A stretch of 64,000 nucleotides of DNA. Origin: Methanolobus mangrovi (GTDB lineage Archaea; Halobacteriota; Methanosarcinia; Methanosarcinales; Methanosarcinaceae). The DNA is taken from the NCBI RefSeq assembly GCF_031312535.1, contig NZ_CP133594.1:868001-932000 (forward strand), read 5' to 3'. The notes beneath the pieces are model-generated. The model had not been told where the DNA came from and did not search any database. It worked only from the letters and a program-made list of their open reading frames with translations. Below are positions 16,580 to 27,137 of the stretch, piece by piece. The position numbers and the translations under genes are program-made. The first letter of the stretch is position 1. Every line of letters begins with the position of its first letter.

Positions 16580-16807
16580 TCAAGGCTCGATCCAGACCTC
16601 AAGGACCCTGTCCTTAATCTCATAATCCTTAACAGTAGTAATCTTCATATCTTTAGGATTCTCAACCCATCCCAGATCATAGTCTTTCTTGTCCCTTCCA
16701 CCGCAGCAGACTTTCCTTGTGATGGTCAGATTCAGCTTGACACGGTCAATATCTTTCTCATTGATCTCATCTGCGATATCCTGATATCTTTTTTGTATAA
16801 GAATCAT
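16580..16807 (-). CDS. 75-residue protein with CCGG motif, unrecognised
   Basis: The start at ATG 16807 (MILIQKRYQDIADEINEKD) follows TGGGGA by 6 nt; an earlier in-frame ATG lacks a ribosome site. The protein has a helical N-terminus, a central TRKVCCGGRDKKDY segment and a beta-rich end (KDYEIKDRVLEVWIEP). Two adjacent cysteines could bind metal or form a disulfide. Real coding is supported by the ribosome site and composition. I cannot name a family. Confidence 0.65.
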   Translation of the reverse strand: MILIQKRYQDIADEINEKDIDRVKLNLTITRKVCCGGRDKKDYDLGWVENPKDMKITTVKDYEIKDRVLEVWIEP

Positions 16808-16907
16808 GAAAATTCCCCACTCATAGAATATAGCTGCGTTTATGGAGAAAATCATTTGTATTTATTGGAATAAAAGGATAATTAAAATTGGACTAAAAAA
16901 GAAAGAA

Positions 16908-17612
16908 TCACATCAATAATTTAGCCAGTATTGGAGCAAGGAATACAGTTACCAGCCCGGCAATACCGATAGCCAGACCACTCATAGCTCCTTCAGTTTC
17001 CCCCAGCTCAACAGCCTTGGTCGTACCGAGAGCATGGGATGAAGTGCCAATGGCCACACCTACTGCAACCTTGTTGTCGATTTTGAACAGCTTGCAGACC
17101 ATTGGACCGAGTAGAACACCAGCTATACCTGTAAAGACTATGGCTGCCACGGTAATCGATGGCAGACCTCCAAGCTGGTTCGATATCTCGATCCCGATGG
17201 GAGTTGTGACTGATTTAGGGATCATGGAGATGCTTATAAGTTCATCAAGTCCGAACATCTTGCACATTATAATTATGCTGGCAATACCTGCTGCAGAGCC
17301 AATACTGATACCGGCAAGAATGGGAACTACGTTCTCTTTCAGCAGGGTTATTTTCTTGTATAGGGGAACGGCCAGAATAACGGTAGCAGGACCCAGGAAG
17401 AATGATATGAACTGCCCGCCCCTGTTGTAGTCTTCAAAACTTATGTGAAAACTCAGAAGAAGAGCTATGATCATCAGCATGCTCAGTACAAGCGGATTCA
17501 TGAGGGGCGAACCCGTCTTTTTGTAGAGAAGAGCACCTGCGTAGAATGTCAGCAGTGATATTCCGATACCGAAAACAGGAGACCCAACAAACTGGGAGAT
17601 AAGTTCACTCAA
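16908..17612 (-). CDS. lrgB: LrgB/CidB-family membrane protein
   Basis: This 234-residue protein of about six membrane segments carries typical LrgB sequence such as FFLGPATVILAVPLYKK, SISMIPKSVTTPIGIEIS and GTSSHALGTTKAVELGE. In bacteria LrgAB/CidAB affect murein hydrolase export or organic-acid transport; archaea lack murein, so transport is the likelier role here. The start codon is TTG at 17612, supported by GGAGG 7 nt upstream. It overlaps the end of lrgA by 8 bp, so the two are translationally coupled. Confidence 0.9.
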   Translation of the reverse strand: MSELISQFVGSPVFGIGISLLTFYAGALLYKKTGSPLMNPLVLSMLMIIALLLSFHISFEDYNRGGQFISFFLGPATVILAVPLYKKITLLKENVVPILAGISIGSAAGIASIIIMCKMFGLDELISISMIPKSVTTPIGIEISNQLGGLPSITVAAIVFTGIAGVLLGPMVCKLFKIDNKVAVGVAIGTSSHALGTTKAVELGETEGAMSGLAIGIAGLVTVFLAPILAKLLM

Positions 17613-17961
17613 CTGACTGCCTCCTTTTCATCAGTATCTGGACCGTCATACCGGTCACCACTGCAATTATGAAGGTCGATACCACTGAAATGACCACAAG
17701 GGCAGTCCATTTTCCTTCAAGTATTGTAAAACACGTTATCAATCCCACTGCTGCCGGGATGAAGAAAAATGAGAGATGCTTGAGCAGAAAATTGCTTATA
17801 TCCTCTATCATGGGCAGCTTGATGATGCCTGTCAGAAGAAAGATCAGTAATACCAGCATTCCCAGAACATTGCCGGGGATAGGCAGATGAAGATAATCAT
17901 GGAGCAGGTCACCAATGATGCAGATGGCAAGAATGATTGCAAACTGGATGACATACCTCAT
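17605..17961 (-). CDS. lrgA: CidA/LrgA-family holin-like membrane protein
   Basis: The 118-residue protein has four hydrophobic segments and the family hallmarks LHLPIPGNVLGMLVLLIFLLTG and FFFIPAAVGLITCF. It is the usual small partner of LrgB and lies directly upstream in the same operon, with overlapping ends. The basic C-terminus (MKRRQSVE) fits an inside tail. Together the pair probably forms a membrane complex for export of small organic acids, which is inferred from work on bacterial and plant relatives. Confidence 0.9.
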   Translation of the reverse strand: MRYVIQFAIILAICIIGDLLHDYLHLPIPGNVLGMLVLLIFLLTGIIKLPMIEDISNFLLKHLSFFFIPAAVGLITCFTILEGKWTALVVISVVSTFIIAVVTGMTVQILMKRRQSVE

Positions 17962-17981
17962 TTGGGATCACTTTCGTTTTT

Positions 17982-18176
17982 GTGGATCAGGACCAAAGTC
18001 CTGAGTATAAGGCAAATGGGCAGCACCTTCAAAATAATAGCTTTGCACCAATGAGCGCGAATAACTACCTGACCGGAGTTAAATCTTTCTATCGCTGTTT
18101 CGATATCGAGTTACCAACACTTCCCAGAGCAGGTAATAAAGCAAGACAATTAGAGAGACATAATAAGCCACTGTAA
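17982..18176 (+). pseudogene. Tyrosine-integrase N-terminal fragment
   Basis: A 64-codon frame contains ANNYLTGVKSFYRCFDIELPTLPR, the core-binding (SAM-like) domain pattern of XerC/D-type integrases, and then stops. There is no catalytic domain, and the first 20 residues look unrelated. It starts at a GTG within the upstream region of lrgA and is best read as a remnant of a former integrase gene. Together with nearby accessory genes it marks past element insertion in this part of the window. Confidence 0.6.
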
Positions 18177-18342
18177 TTATCCTATGGGTTTCTCTGGGCT
18201 TCGTTATGAGGCTAAAATAAATTCGTAATAGTGGTTTGGCAAGCCAATTATTTTTCATTCATTATCCAGTTGCTGCTATGAAAAATTCTCCTTCAAAATC
18301 ATTCAACTTTTCTGCATAGACGGATGAAAAGGGAAGGACACT

Positions 18343-19116
18343 TCATCTTTCCCCTAACCGATACAATCCAGCCAAACAGAAAATCAAAAGAGATACTGTA
18401 AACAGATTGTCATATCCAACCTTATTTTCAATGGATTCTGAGTTGGAATATAAATCATCAGATTCTGCTGATTCAGATGCAGTTGACTTTTTCGATTCTT
18501 CATTAACATCCAAATCCAAGCCTTCAACTGCAGATGTTGTTATATTTTCACTTACCTCTGCTTGTTGAAAATTATCAGTAGAAGTAGACGAAAAGCCTGA
18601 AGTCTTTGAATCACTTACACCGGAAGCAACATCATTTGAATCATCGCTAACCAACTCTGAAATTATAATTTGTGAATCACCGCTTACTGGAATGGAAATT
18701 CTATTACCACCTTGAGCAGGCAGTTGTCTCCCAAGGACATTTCCACTTATAAGGTATTCACCAGATTCCTCTGTTTCTGGAACTTTTAGTTTGTATTCAA
18801 TCGTCGTGACTGTACCATAAGGAACATTATTAGAAAAGTCACTCCATATCCATTCATTGTTCGACGCTGAGTATGTAAAAAGTTCAGAACTGGTTACTTC
18901 CACTTCCCACCCTGAAGGCACCATTTCCTGAAGACCAAGCGTAACAAGTTCTGTATTTGTAGTTATACTAACTGAAACTACTAATGCATCTCCTGTATTT
19001 ATCCCATATTCCGAGATTGATCTTGATACAGTAACCTCATCTGCTGTAACCAGTGTTACAGACAGGATCAATACAACAAATGTAGCAGTTGCTACAAGAA
19101 AACTTCTTTTATTCAA
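18343..19116 (-). CDS. Secreted or surface protein with one archaeal beta-domain and C-terminal hydrophobic tail
   Basis: From the TTG at 19116 the product is 257 residues: a signal peptide (to about residue 26), one beta-sandwich domain (VTVSRSISEYGINTGDALVV...GEYLISGNVLGRQLPAQGG), a long Ser/Asp/Glu-rich linker, and a C-terminal membrane segment ending YRLGER. The domain is the same type found twice in the 1088-residue protein encoded at 30865-34131. The TTG is favoured over an upstream GTG at 19128 because GGGTGG precedes it at a distance like that of the paralogue's ATG. Probably an anchored surface protein; no ligand is suggested. Confidence 0.72.
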   Translation of the reverse strand: MNKRSFLVATATFVVLILSVTLVTADEVTVSRSISEYGINTGDALVVSVSITTNTELVTLGLQEMVPSGWEVEVTSSELFTYSASNNEWIWSDFSNNVPYGTVTTIEYKLKVPETEESGEYLISGNVLGRQLPAQGGNRISIPVSGDSQIIISELVSDDSNDVASGVSDSKTSGFSSTSTDNFQQAEVSENITTSAVEGLDLDVNEESKKSTASESAESDDLYSNSESIENKVGYDNLFTVSLLIFCLAGLYRLGER

Positions 19117-19281
19117 GACAATAACCACCCAAACACCTTATATCTTTATTTTTACTTTTCAAATTAATATATAATTCTTCTCTTATTATATCAGACAGAA
19201 ATCCTGATAGACAACTGATTTAGAACCACAGATACACTCATCACAGGAGATTGAATATATCTGCATCATCTGGAGTTTATT

Positions 19282-22200
19282 TTATCCAAACCTCCAGCTA
19301 TAAATCAAATCCTGCAATCTAACAAGATCAACAAGCTCACCTGTTAAGGTTTGTACTCCAAATCTCCAGCAGTAGATTGCATCCTGTAGCTCGATGAGGG
19401 TTATGGATTCACCACCATCGGAATCTGGGTCATTCCAGGGATTCCAGTCATTTGTAGGATTAAGCCATCCATTTTGATCCATGAATGGATATGCATCTGC
19501 AAAATCATCTGTTATATTATAGGGAATATCCCCTATACCATCACTACCCAATACATTTTGAGAGAGACCACTAAAGTTGTCTACACCCAGATAATCATTC
19601 CAGTAATTTCCACCTGTTGGGTACTCCATGTTCCAGATATTGCTTCCAAGATCATTTACTTGTACAGAGTTATTCACAAAGTTGTTATGCACTACTGAAT
19701 TGTTATATGAACCGTACAGGTCCATACCTATATTATTACCAGTTATTGAATTCTCAAAGATATTGCACTCTTGAACAGAGTCCAAATATATACCGGTAGT
19801 ACAATTCTTTACAGTAAAACCTGTTATATTGACATTGTTTGCTGATACAATAATACCATTTGCATCTAAATTACCATCTATGACAGTATTGTTCTTATTT
19901 TCCCCAATCAAATTCAATGGCTTATCGATAAGAACTTCCTCTGAATATATACCATCATAAACAAATATCGTGTCTCCGATATTTGCATCATCCAGACCTT
20001 TCTCGATAGAATTCCATTCATGTCTAATTGGTGAATCTACGTAATCATCATCCACATAAATGGATTTTATCTCCTCTATATTCAATGTAAACGGTACATT
20101 TTCAACTGAACCATTGTTATCAGATATCACAACCGAACCTGTAAATGTAGAACCCGACGTTACTGTATCGGGAATATTCACTGTAAGGTTGGCGGTGATT
20201 TCAGAACCTGCCGATATTGTGTAGTCCGAAACATCTATGTCAATGTCTATATAGGTGATCTTTTCATTATATTCATTAGTTAAGTTAGATAAACTAATGT
20301 CAGATAAAATCAAATCGCTGAAGCCACCATATTCATTAATAGTTATGCTTTCTTCAATTGTATCTCCTAATGATCCTGAAATATCAATGCTAGATGGCAT
20401 TGCACTAATCATAGGAGGCAATTTAGGAACCTCAGTAATAGATAAGCAATATGCTTCTTCACCTTCGGTTTCCACTGCTACAACTCTAACTGAATACGTA
20501 TTTTCTCCTGAATTATTTACAATGATCCATTCCGGTATGCAATCAGAACCAGAGTAGGAAGCACCTTGGATTTCATTTTCGATAAGACCTGTAGAATAAT
20601 TTAATCCAACATGGTTTCCGTCTGAATCATATAGATGAAGATCTAAGTCACTTCCTGGATACGTAACAGTATAAATTACTTGTTCCGTAGAGGAATCAGT
20701 ATCGTATATTTTCTCTGCCATTTCCCCTTCTACTAAAACTCCATTTTGAGTATATTCTAACATCTCTTCATTCTCATCTGAAAATGTCACTGTGCCCCAA
20801 AAATTACTTTCAGCATAATAAGATGTTGCAGAAACTGTGGCTAAATATTTAGTATATAACCCAAAAGAATCTCCATTTGGTACTATGTAATTAAAATCAA
20901 TTTTCAGGGATTCACCTGCTGGAATTTCTGTATATCCTTCACTGCCAGCAATTGAGATTACATCATTCGCATCTACACTCAAGTCTTTTTGAGGATATGG
21001 CTTTACGTCCACAAAAACATTAACTTTTGCATCATTTTGACCAGAATTCTCTACCAGAACATAGCCAGTTCCACCATACCAATCACCATTTGTATCCGAA
21101 TCTAAAGTTGCTGGAGAGAAGTATACTTCTTTAATCTCAAGAGAATTTATCTGAGGGTTAAGGCTGAATTCAAGAGATTTTGTAAAAATGTCATCCACTG
21201 CAATAACCTCATTTTGCATTGAAAACAATGAGTTAAAACAATTGAAGACCAGCGTTTCACTGTAAGTTAAATCAACTTCTTCAAAATGATAATTTGCTAT
21301 GGCAGACATTCCAGTAAAGTAAACACTTTCAGCAATCAACATGCCTCCGCTTAATCCACCAGAAGGAATTACAGCAATACACTTTGCTAGTCCAACAATA
21401 GGGACCGCATAAGCCGTTATTCGGGCATATTCAGAACTCTCTTCTTTATCCAGTATCAATTGATCAATGGTCTTGTCAAAAGTATTGAGACAACCAATTT
21501 TTATCGTTGATGCAGACTTGTCTTCTGGGTTCAGATATACAACATTGCGTTCTGAACGTAAGCTTTGATCTAAATCTGTATTTAATGTTTGAAGATATAG
21601 CAGTACGTCTTGTGTTGGATAATCCGTCAAATCCTTATTTCTAAATTCATCCTCAAATTCAGAATAAGATGTTTCAATATTTTCAAGATTAAAGTTGCAA
21701 TATATCCCTTCTTCGTTATAAAGAATTTGTTCTTTAGATGCTTCTCTTATATATGTTTCCAACTCGTCAAGAGTTGGTTCATAATGGTAAGACTTTATTT
21801 GGTTTTTATAGCCTACAATAACGTTATTGTAACCAGTGTTTGTTGAATCACATACTTCAATACCCAAAATACTTCCATAACTGTTTCCGAAACTTTCAAT
21901 CGAATAAAGATCCTCAAAATTTGAAGTTTCTTTGAACCTTAAACAGAAAACATTAGTTGATCCTTCATATAAAAATGAATATATTATTTCATTGTTTATT
22001 GGAACTTCATTATCTATATCTCCAATAGTTATATCTGCATCAAGCATTTTTCCTACAATTGTAAGGTGATTTTCCCCTACTTTCTCAAAGAAACCATTCT
22101 CATAACGATAAATTTCTATGTAACCATTTTTGTCTGCAACACCAATTTCATTTCCATTATCTTTTGTATTATCAACATCTCCTACACAGATTCCTGTTGC

Positions 22201-25200
22201 TTCAGATGAACCTTCAAAATCTTGAGTGGAGACTATGTTTTTTAAGCTACTGTCAAAATTAATAATCTCTATCTTTGTTTTGCTATCTTCTGAATTAAAG
22301 CATAAAATGCTTAGATCACTAGAGTCGTCATTAAGAACATCGCCAATCGAAAGATCAAGGATTTCATATCCCTCTTCAATTGCCATATTAATCGAACATT
22401 CTGTCTCAAAAAATTCAAGATTGTTTTCATTAAAATCATTCACACCTTTGTATACATAGGTGTTGTGTTTATCGTAGAATAACAAATCATTAATGCCATC
22501 GGAATTCAAATCCTCTGACAATATTTTTAAATCACCGTTATATTCTGGTCCGATACTATCGTCATCCCAAACCGATATATTTTCGAAATCACCTTTGCTA
22601 AAATTATAAGTATACATCTTAAGTAAAGATGGTAAATATTTTGATTGTCCCCCATCATTCCATGTTTTTGGTTCAGTTAGAACAATTATTCTATTTTCAT
22701 TTTCATTTTCATATTTTGTGAAGCTCTGTATAGATAAAACACCAGCATTCACATCTCTGCATTCAATAATTCGATGTCCAAAATCTACAGAACTATACGA
22801 ATTCAACAATTTCTGGGCAAGTTCTTCATCATATCCCTGGTAAAACTTGTCTATGACTACATCGAGACCCACATCCACAACATAAAATACATATGAAGTA
22901 ACACTGGTAACACCATTAATTAGTTGTAAACCACCCAGTACAAAATCACGTTCCTCTTTATCATAAATTACTCTTCCAACCTTTGCCTGCATAGATGCAG
23001 TTTTTTCTACATCATGATTGATCTTTTCAATCGATTTATCCTTTAGAGCAGCAATCTCATCTAAAATTTCCTCTCGATCAGCTATTCCATTATTGTTATT
23101 ATCAACAGGATCTCTTGTCACGATTCCACTAATAACTTCATTTACTTCCCCAAAAGGTGTGTAGTAAGCTGAGATGGTTATATCACATGGAGTTTCGGTA
23201 TATATACTAGAAACGGTAGTTGCTGTCCATTCAGCCGCATAAATCCCATCTTCTGCCACACCATCATTGTGTTTTCCATCATCATAAAGCTGAATAGTAT
23301 CATCTTTATTTGAAAATGATGCACGAACATAACCTATTGCAGAACCCGGTACACTGTTTCCGATGTTTTCAGTCACCTTTGCTTTTACAAGCTGAACATC
23401 GCCAGTCTTCAGTTCAAATACATCTGCTGGAGACAAAATATCAACATTCATGGAAGTAGGATCTATTCCAGTATAAATTTCAGTTCTTGAATTGTCCTCA
23501 TCACTTATCTCATTAAGTTCTTCTCTTGCGTCAGCTACAACTTTGATAGTATCAGTTCCACCGGAATAAGTGTAAGTGTAATCGAAAGATTCAATACTCC
23601 ACTCACCTGGCTGCAGGGAATCAACATAATCGTATTTTATGTAATCATCCATATCATTGATATAGAGATATGAAAAAGTAGACCCTGCCATAATTGAGCC
23701 TGTATTTCGTATTCTATAATATACAGCATCATCTTCTACAAAAATATCAGAAATAACAAGGTTAGAACTTGGATACACATTTTCAGTATAATTGTCAACA
23801 TACCAACCCTGCTGGTCAATCTTTTCCCCTGATTCTGGATCGCGTACATAGTCACCAGTGCCATTTTTCAATGCGGCCCTTACATAGAATTCAAGTTTAT
23901 CCGCACCTTCGTTGGGTTTAACTTTAATTGTGAGTGTTTTAGTTTGGCCGGTTGCCCAGCTAGAATCACACAATTCTGCAAGAGGGTTGATTGATGTTAT
24001 TTGACTAGTCTTGCTATAAAGTGTGCTTCCAATTGGATACAATTTGTTGTACTCATTGCCTGTACCAGAGATCTCTAATACTTCTTCATTATTGGGGAAA
24101 GATACGGAAATGTATCCCTCGTCAGCAAACACTCCAGTGTTCTTTACAAACACTTTGATTGTCGCATTATCTCCCTCATAAACACCCATCAAAGGTTCTA
24201 CGACAACACTGGTAATTTCAGGTGCAGGGGAACCGGGATACTCACTTGAAGAATTATCTAAATTCAATGTCATGACAGCAATCTCTGAACCACCTGAAGA
24301 ACCAGATGGATTTGCACAGAAAACAATCTTTTTACCATCGCTACTCCAATGAGGATAGGCATCAGGTACTTTATAACCATATGTTAATCTGACCTTGAAA
24401 GTTCCATCTAAATTCCTTAACCAGAGCTCATGTTCCCCGGTTTCTGCTGATGAGTAGACTATGTAATTCCCATCTGGACTAAAACTTGGATACCAATCCA
24501 TATAAGATGGATTATCTGTCAACTGACTTAGATTTGTACCGTCCGAATCGATAATCCACAGGTCACGTTTGTTTGCAGAGCCTTCTGCACTAAATATAAT
24601 TTTCTTGCCGTTGGGACTCCAGTCTCCAACAAGGGGGCTATTTGAACTTAGTATTTCATGTTTGTTATTTCCATCAGAATCCATTATGCAAAGTTCGTTA
24701 TCCTGTGAATAAGCAATTTTTGTACCGTCGGGGTTCCAGAATGCACCTGACTCTATCTTCGATGAATCGGCAGCCAAGGGAACCCTTGTTCCATTGTTAA
24801 GGTACACTTTATATACATCATACCAATATCCATAAACTACTGTTTCTAATAATTCATTTCCATCTGGACTAAGATCACTAAAATAATCAAGCTTCCCTTC
24901 ACCAATTCCAGTTCTTATTTTATTAGAACCGTCAGCATTCATAGAATAAGAATCTCTGTCAGACCAAGCCACTCTTTCAAATGTGTAAAATATTTTTTCA
25001 TCATCAAATGACCAGACAGGAGAACGTTCAGGTTCAGCTGCGTCTGTAAGTAAAGTGATATCCTGCACAATCTTATCCTGTGTAAGCTCCTCAGCAATCT
25101 CCCCAGCCTTCTCATACCTCTGGGCTTCAGTTGTGTCACCCCACATCCAGTGTACATAGAAAGCGAATTTCTGGTCCTGATTTATGGGTTGAGTGATTGG

Positions 25201-26946
25201 AGCTTCTAAAGTTTCACTGTAACCTCCCGACTCTGGTGAACGATCAGCATACCAACACCAATCAACCAAACCAGCAGCATAATACAAAGGATTAGCTGAA
25301 TTATCATAAGAGATTCTTCCTCCCCATATAGCATCATTGGCCTGAGAAGACTCCACCCACTCCCAATCTTCTTCTTGATCAGCTTTTGGTTCTACTATAA
25401 GACAAGTATAACCATCATTTGTATCTTTGTAGAATTGATAAGGATGTGACAAAGATATGTCTGAAAAATGAGCATTGGTTATTGTAGCTCCTGTGTTAGC
25501 AGGGGTAGCAATCTGTTTAGTGCCACCACTAAATGTCACAGTATTAGTCAACTCAGAATCCGGACTTGATCTTATTCCTACAATATCATTGACTTCAGGA
25601 GAAACGCACCAGGTGAACATCAACGCATAGGTAGATTCCATTGAACCTCCAGTCCGTGGTATTACCTTTGCATCACCATTCGGATAAATCTCCCATCTTA
25701 CAGTTCCTGTAACTGTTTCAAACTCAGAGGTAAAATCAATAATTACTTTTTCTTCTGTCGCTTCGACTATATTATGTGAATATGCTCCACCACTCACACT
25801 TCCTGCATATAGTTCACCACCACTACTCTTTGAAGTGATTGCTCCCCAGCTTGCAAAACCAAAATAAGGATATTCAAGAGTTGTATCCTCAAACCCAATA
25901 TCCTCATCATAAATTCCATCGCCATCATGGTCCACCCAGAGTTCACGGGCGAAACCACCGTTTGCAAGGTAGTACTTAACTCTTGGAGTTTCGACGATGA
26001 CACCGTCTGAGACTTCAGAAACTGTAAACTCACCTATTTTTTCACCAAGTGTCAATTCATAGATAGCTCCTCCGGAAAATAGGATTTTATTACCGTTCGG
26101 ATGCCAGTCAGGAGTATGGCCTTCAACTCCGTCTTCATAATAATTTGTTAGCTGGGTCTGCTCAGTACCGTCAGCTTCCATAACCCACAAATTTTGATGT
26201 GATCCGGCTACTTTTTGATAGCTTATGTATTTCCCATCAGGACTCCAATCCGGGCTACCTTCCGTGACAGAACCAAAGGTCAACTGTTGTTTACCTGTGC
26301 CATCAACATTCATGGTCCAGATATTAGTGTAAGGCCAAGTGCCAGAATAGTAAGCAATTTTTGTGCCATCTGGACTGAAATATGGATCTCCATTGTATAA
26401 TCCATCGTCAGTTAATTGCACTTTGTTTGAACCATCTGAGTTCATAATCCAGATATTACCTTTCTTCCCACCATCATAGTAATCACAGTATACTATTTTA
26501 CTTCCTTCTGGACTGTATCCAACACCTCCAAAGTCCAGATTCTGATCAGTTGTAAGACATGTCTTTTCAGAGCCATCTAAATTTATCGTGTAAAGACCAT
26601 AAGTTCCTGAAACACCGTACAGAGAATCGCGGAACAATATTTTGTCTCCAAGAGGACTCCATTCTATACAGTATAACCAATTTGAATCAGGAACTATTAT
26701 TTCACTTAAATCTTCGTTTGTCAAATCAAATATCCACATTGAGCTGGAGTCAGGATTTCCATTATTTGTACAAAAAACTATTTTGTTACCTTCAGGATTA
26801 TAACTTGGATTTGATTCTGTATCCAAATCAATTATTTCCTTGATCCCTTCATTCGAAAAAGTACTTGCTAATCCTATACCACATGTTGCTACTATAATCA
26901 AAATAACAGCTATGCCACTACCACTAACTTCAGATTTTAATCTCAT
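19282..26946 (-). CDS. Giant secreted multidomain protein (TolB-like propellers, beta-helix, C-terminal surface module)
   Basis: 2554 residues. After a signal peptide come a TolB/PD40 beta-propeller with repeated WSPDGKKI-type blades (about 35-305), a beta-rich region of carbohydrate-enzyme type (about 306-635), a second TolB-like propeller (about 640-905), CARDB-like domains (about 910-1240), an FG-GAP-like region (about 1400-1700), further beta domains, and a NosD-type right-handed beta-helix near 2300-2490. It ends with a 55-residue module shared with two neighbours. The protein should be extracellular, perhaps an adhesin, S-layer-associated or polysaccharide-interacting protein. The frame is intact throughout. 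GGGGTTGG lies just before the ATG. Confidence 0.85.
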   Translation of the reverse strand: MRLKSEVSGSGIAVILIIVATCGIGLASTFSNEGIKEIIDLDTESNPSYNPEGNKIVFCTNNGNPDSSSMWIFDLTNEDLSEIIVPDSNWLYCIEWSPLGDKILFRDSLYGVSGTYGLYTINLDGSEKTCLTTDQNLDFGGVGYSPEGSKIVYCDYYDGGKKGNIWIMNSDGSNKVQLTDDGLYNGDPYFSPDGTKIAYYSGTWPYTNIWTMNVDGTGKQQLTFGSVTEGSPDWSPDGKYISYQKVAGSHQNLWVMEADGTEQTQLTNYYEDGVEGHTPDWHPNGNKILFSGGAIYELTLGEKIGEFTVSEVSDGVIVETPRVKYYLANGGFARELWVDHDGDGIYDEDIGFEDTTLEYPYFGFASWGAITSKSSGGELYAGSVSGGAYSHNIVEATEEKVIIDFTSEFETVTGTVRWEIYPNGDAKVIPRTGGSMESTYALMFTWCVSPEVNDIVGIRSSPDSELTNTVTFSGGTKQIATPANTGATITNAHFSDISLSHPYQFYKDTNDGYTCLIVEPKADQEEDWEWVESSQANDAIWGGRISYDNSANPLYYAAGLVDWCWYADRSPESGGYSETLEAPITQPINQDQKFAFYVHWMWGDTTEAQRYEKAGEIAEELTQDKIVQDITLLTDAAEPERSPVWSFDDEKIFYTFERVAWSDRDSYSMNADGSNKIRTGIGEGKLDYFSDLSPDGNELLETVVYGYWYDVYKVYLNNGTRVPLAADSSKIESGAFWNPDGTKIAYSQDNELCIMDSDGNNKHEILSSNSPLVGDWSPNGKKIIFSAEGSANKRDLWIIDSDGTNLSQLTDNPSYMDWYPSFSPDGNYIVYSSAETGEHELWLRNLDGTFKVRLTYGYKVPDAYPHWSSDGKKIVFCANPSGSSGGSEIAVMTLNLDNSSSEYPGSPAPEITSVVVEPLMGVYEGDNATIKVFVKNTGVFADEGYISVSFPNNEEVLEISGTGNEYNKLYPIGSTLYSKTSQITSINPLAELCDSSWATGQTKTLTIKVKPNEGADKLEFYVRAALKNGTGDYVRDPESGEKIDQQGWYVDNYTENVYPSSNLVISDIFVEDDAVYYRIRNTGSIMAGSTFSYLYINDMDDYIKYDYVDSLQPGEWSIESFDYTYTYSGGTDTIKVVADAREELNEISDEDNSRTEIYTGIDPTSMNVDILSPADVFELKTGDVQLVKAKVTENIGNSVPGSAIGYVRASFSNKDDTIQLYDDGKHNDGVAEDGIYAAEWTATTVSSIYTETPCDITISAYYTPFGEVNEVISGIVTRDPVDNNNNGIADREEILDEIAALKDKSIEKINHDVEKTASMQAKVGRVIYDKEERDFVLGGLQLINGVTSVTSYVFYVVDVGLDVVIDKFYQGYDEELAQKLLNSYSSVDFGHRIIECRDVNAGVLSIQSFTKYENENENRIIVLTEPKTWNDGGQSKYLPSLLKMYTYNFSKGDFENISVWDDDSIGPEYNGDLKILSEDLNSDGINDLLFYDKHNTYVYKGVNDFNENNLEFFETECSINMAIEEGYEILDLSIGDVLNDDSSDLSILCFNSEDSKTKIEIINFDSSLKNIVSTQDFEGSSEATGICVGDVDNTKDNGNEIGVADKNGYIEIYRYENGFFEKVGENHLTIVGKMLDADITIGDIDNEVPINNEIIYSFLYEGSTNVFCLRFKETSNFEDLYSIESFGNSYGSILGIEVCDSTNTGYNNVIVGYKNQIKSYHYEPTLDELETYIREASKEQILYNEEGIYCNFNLENIETSYSEFEDEFRNKDLTDYPTQDVLLYLQTLNTDLDQSLRSERNVVYLNPEDKSASTIKIGCLNTFDKTIDQLILDKEESSEYARITAYAVPIVGLAKCIAVIPSGGLSGGMLIAESVYFTGMSAIANYHFEEVDLTYSETLVFNCFNSLFSMQNEVIAVDDIFTKSLEFSLNPQINSLEIKEVYFSPATLDSDTNGDWYGGTGYVLVENSGQNDAKVNVFVDVKPYPQKDLSVDANDVISIAGSEGYTEIPAGESLKIDFNYIVPNGDSFGLYTKYLATVSATSYYAESNFWGTVTFSDENEEMLEYTQNGVLVEGEMAEKIYDTDSSTEQVIYTVTYPGSDLDLHLYDSDGNHVGLNYSTGLIENEIQGASYSGSDCIPEWIIVNNSGENTYSVRVVAVETEGEEAYCLSITEVPKLPPMISAMPSSIDISGSLGDTIEESITINEYGGFSDLILSDISLSNLTNEYNEKITYIDIDIDVSDYTISAGSEITANLTVNIPDTVTSGSTFTGSVVISDNNGSVENVPFTLNIEEIKSIYVDDDYVDSPIRHEWNSIEKGLDDANIGDTIFVYDGIYSEEVLIDKPLNLIGENKNNTVIDGNLDANGIIVSANNVNITGFTVKNCTTGIYLDSVQECNIFENSITGNNIGMDLYGSYNNSVVHNNFVNNSVQVNDLGSNIWNMEYPTGGNYWNDYLGVDNFSGLSQNVLGSDGIGDIPYNITDDFADAYPFMDQNGWLNPTNDWNPWNDPDSDGGESITLIELQDAIYCWRFGVQTLTGELVDLVRLQDLIYSWRFG
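19285..19449 (-). repeat. C-terminal surface module, copy 1
   Basis: This encodes a 55-residue ending: DWNPWNDPDSDGG, then two related helices, ELQDAIYCWRFG and RLQDLIYSWRFG. It is dockerin-like in shape, with Asp/Asn loops and paired helices. The same module ends the proteins at 27138 and 34703, and the DNA itself is strongly conserved. Confidence 0.85.
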
Positions 26947-27137
26947 ATTCCAACCCCATAATTTTATTTCAAATTCAATCTTTACATAACAAACCCCAGT
27001 GGTGTAATGACTTTAACAAAATAGGCCTCATTTCATGCTAACAATAAGAGCTACCTACCCACCCTTACATTCAATTCACTACACCACATTTTAATTCATG
27101 AAAATAATTGAGTACAAAACTAAGAGTTCTACACAAA

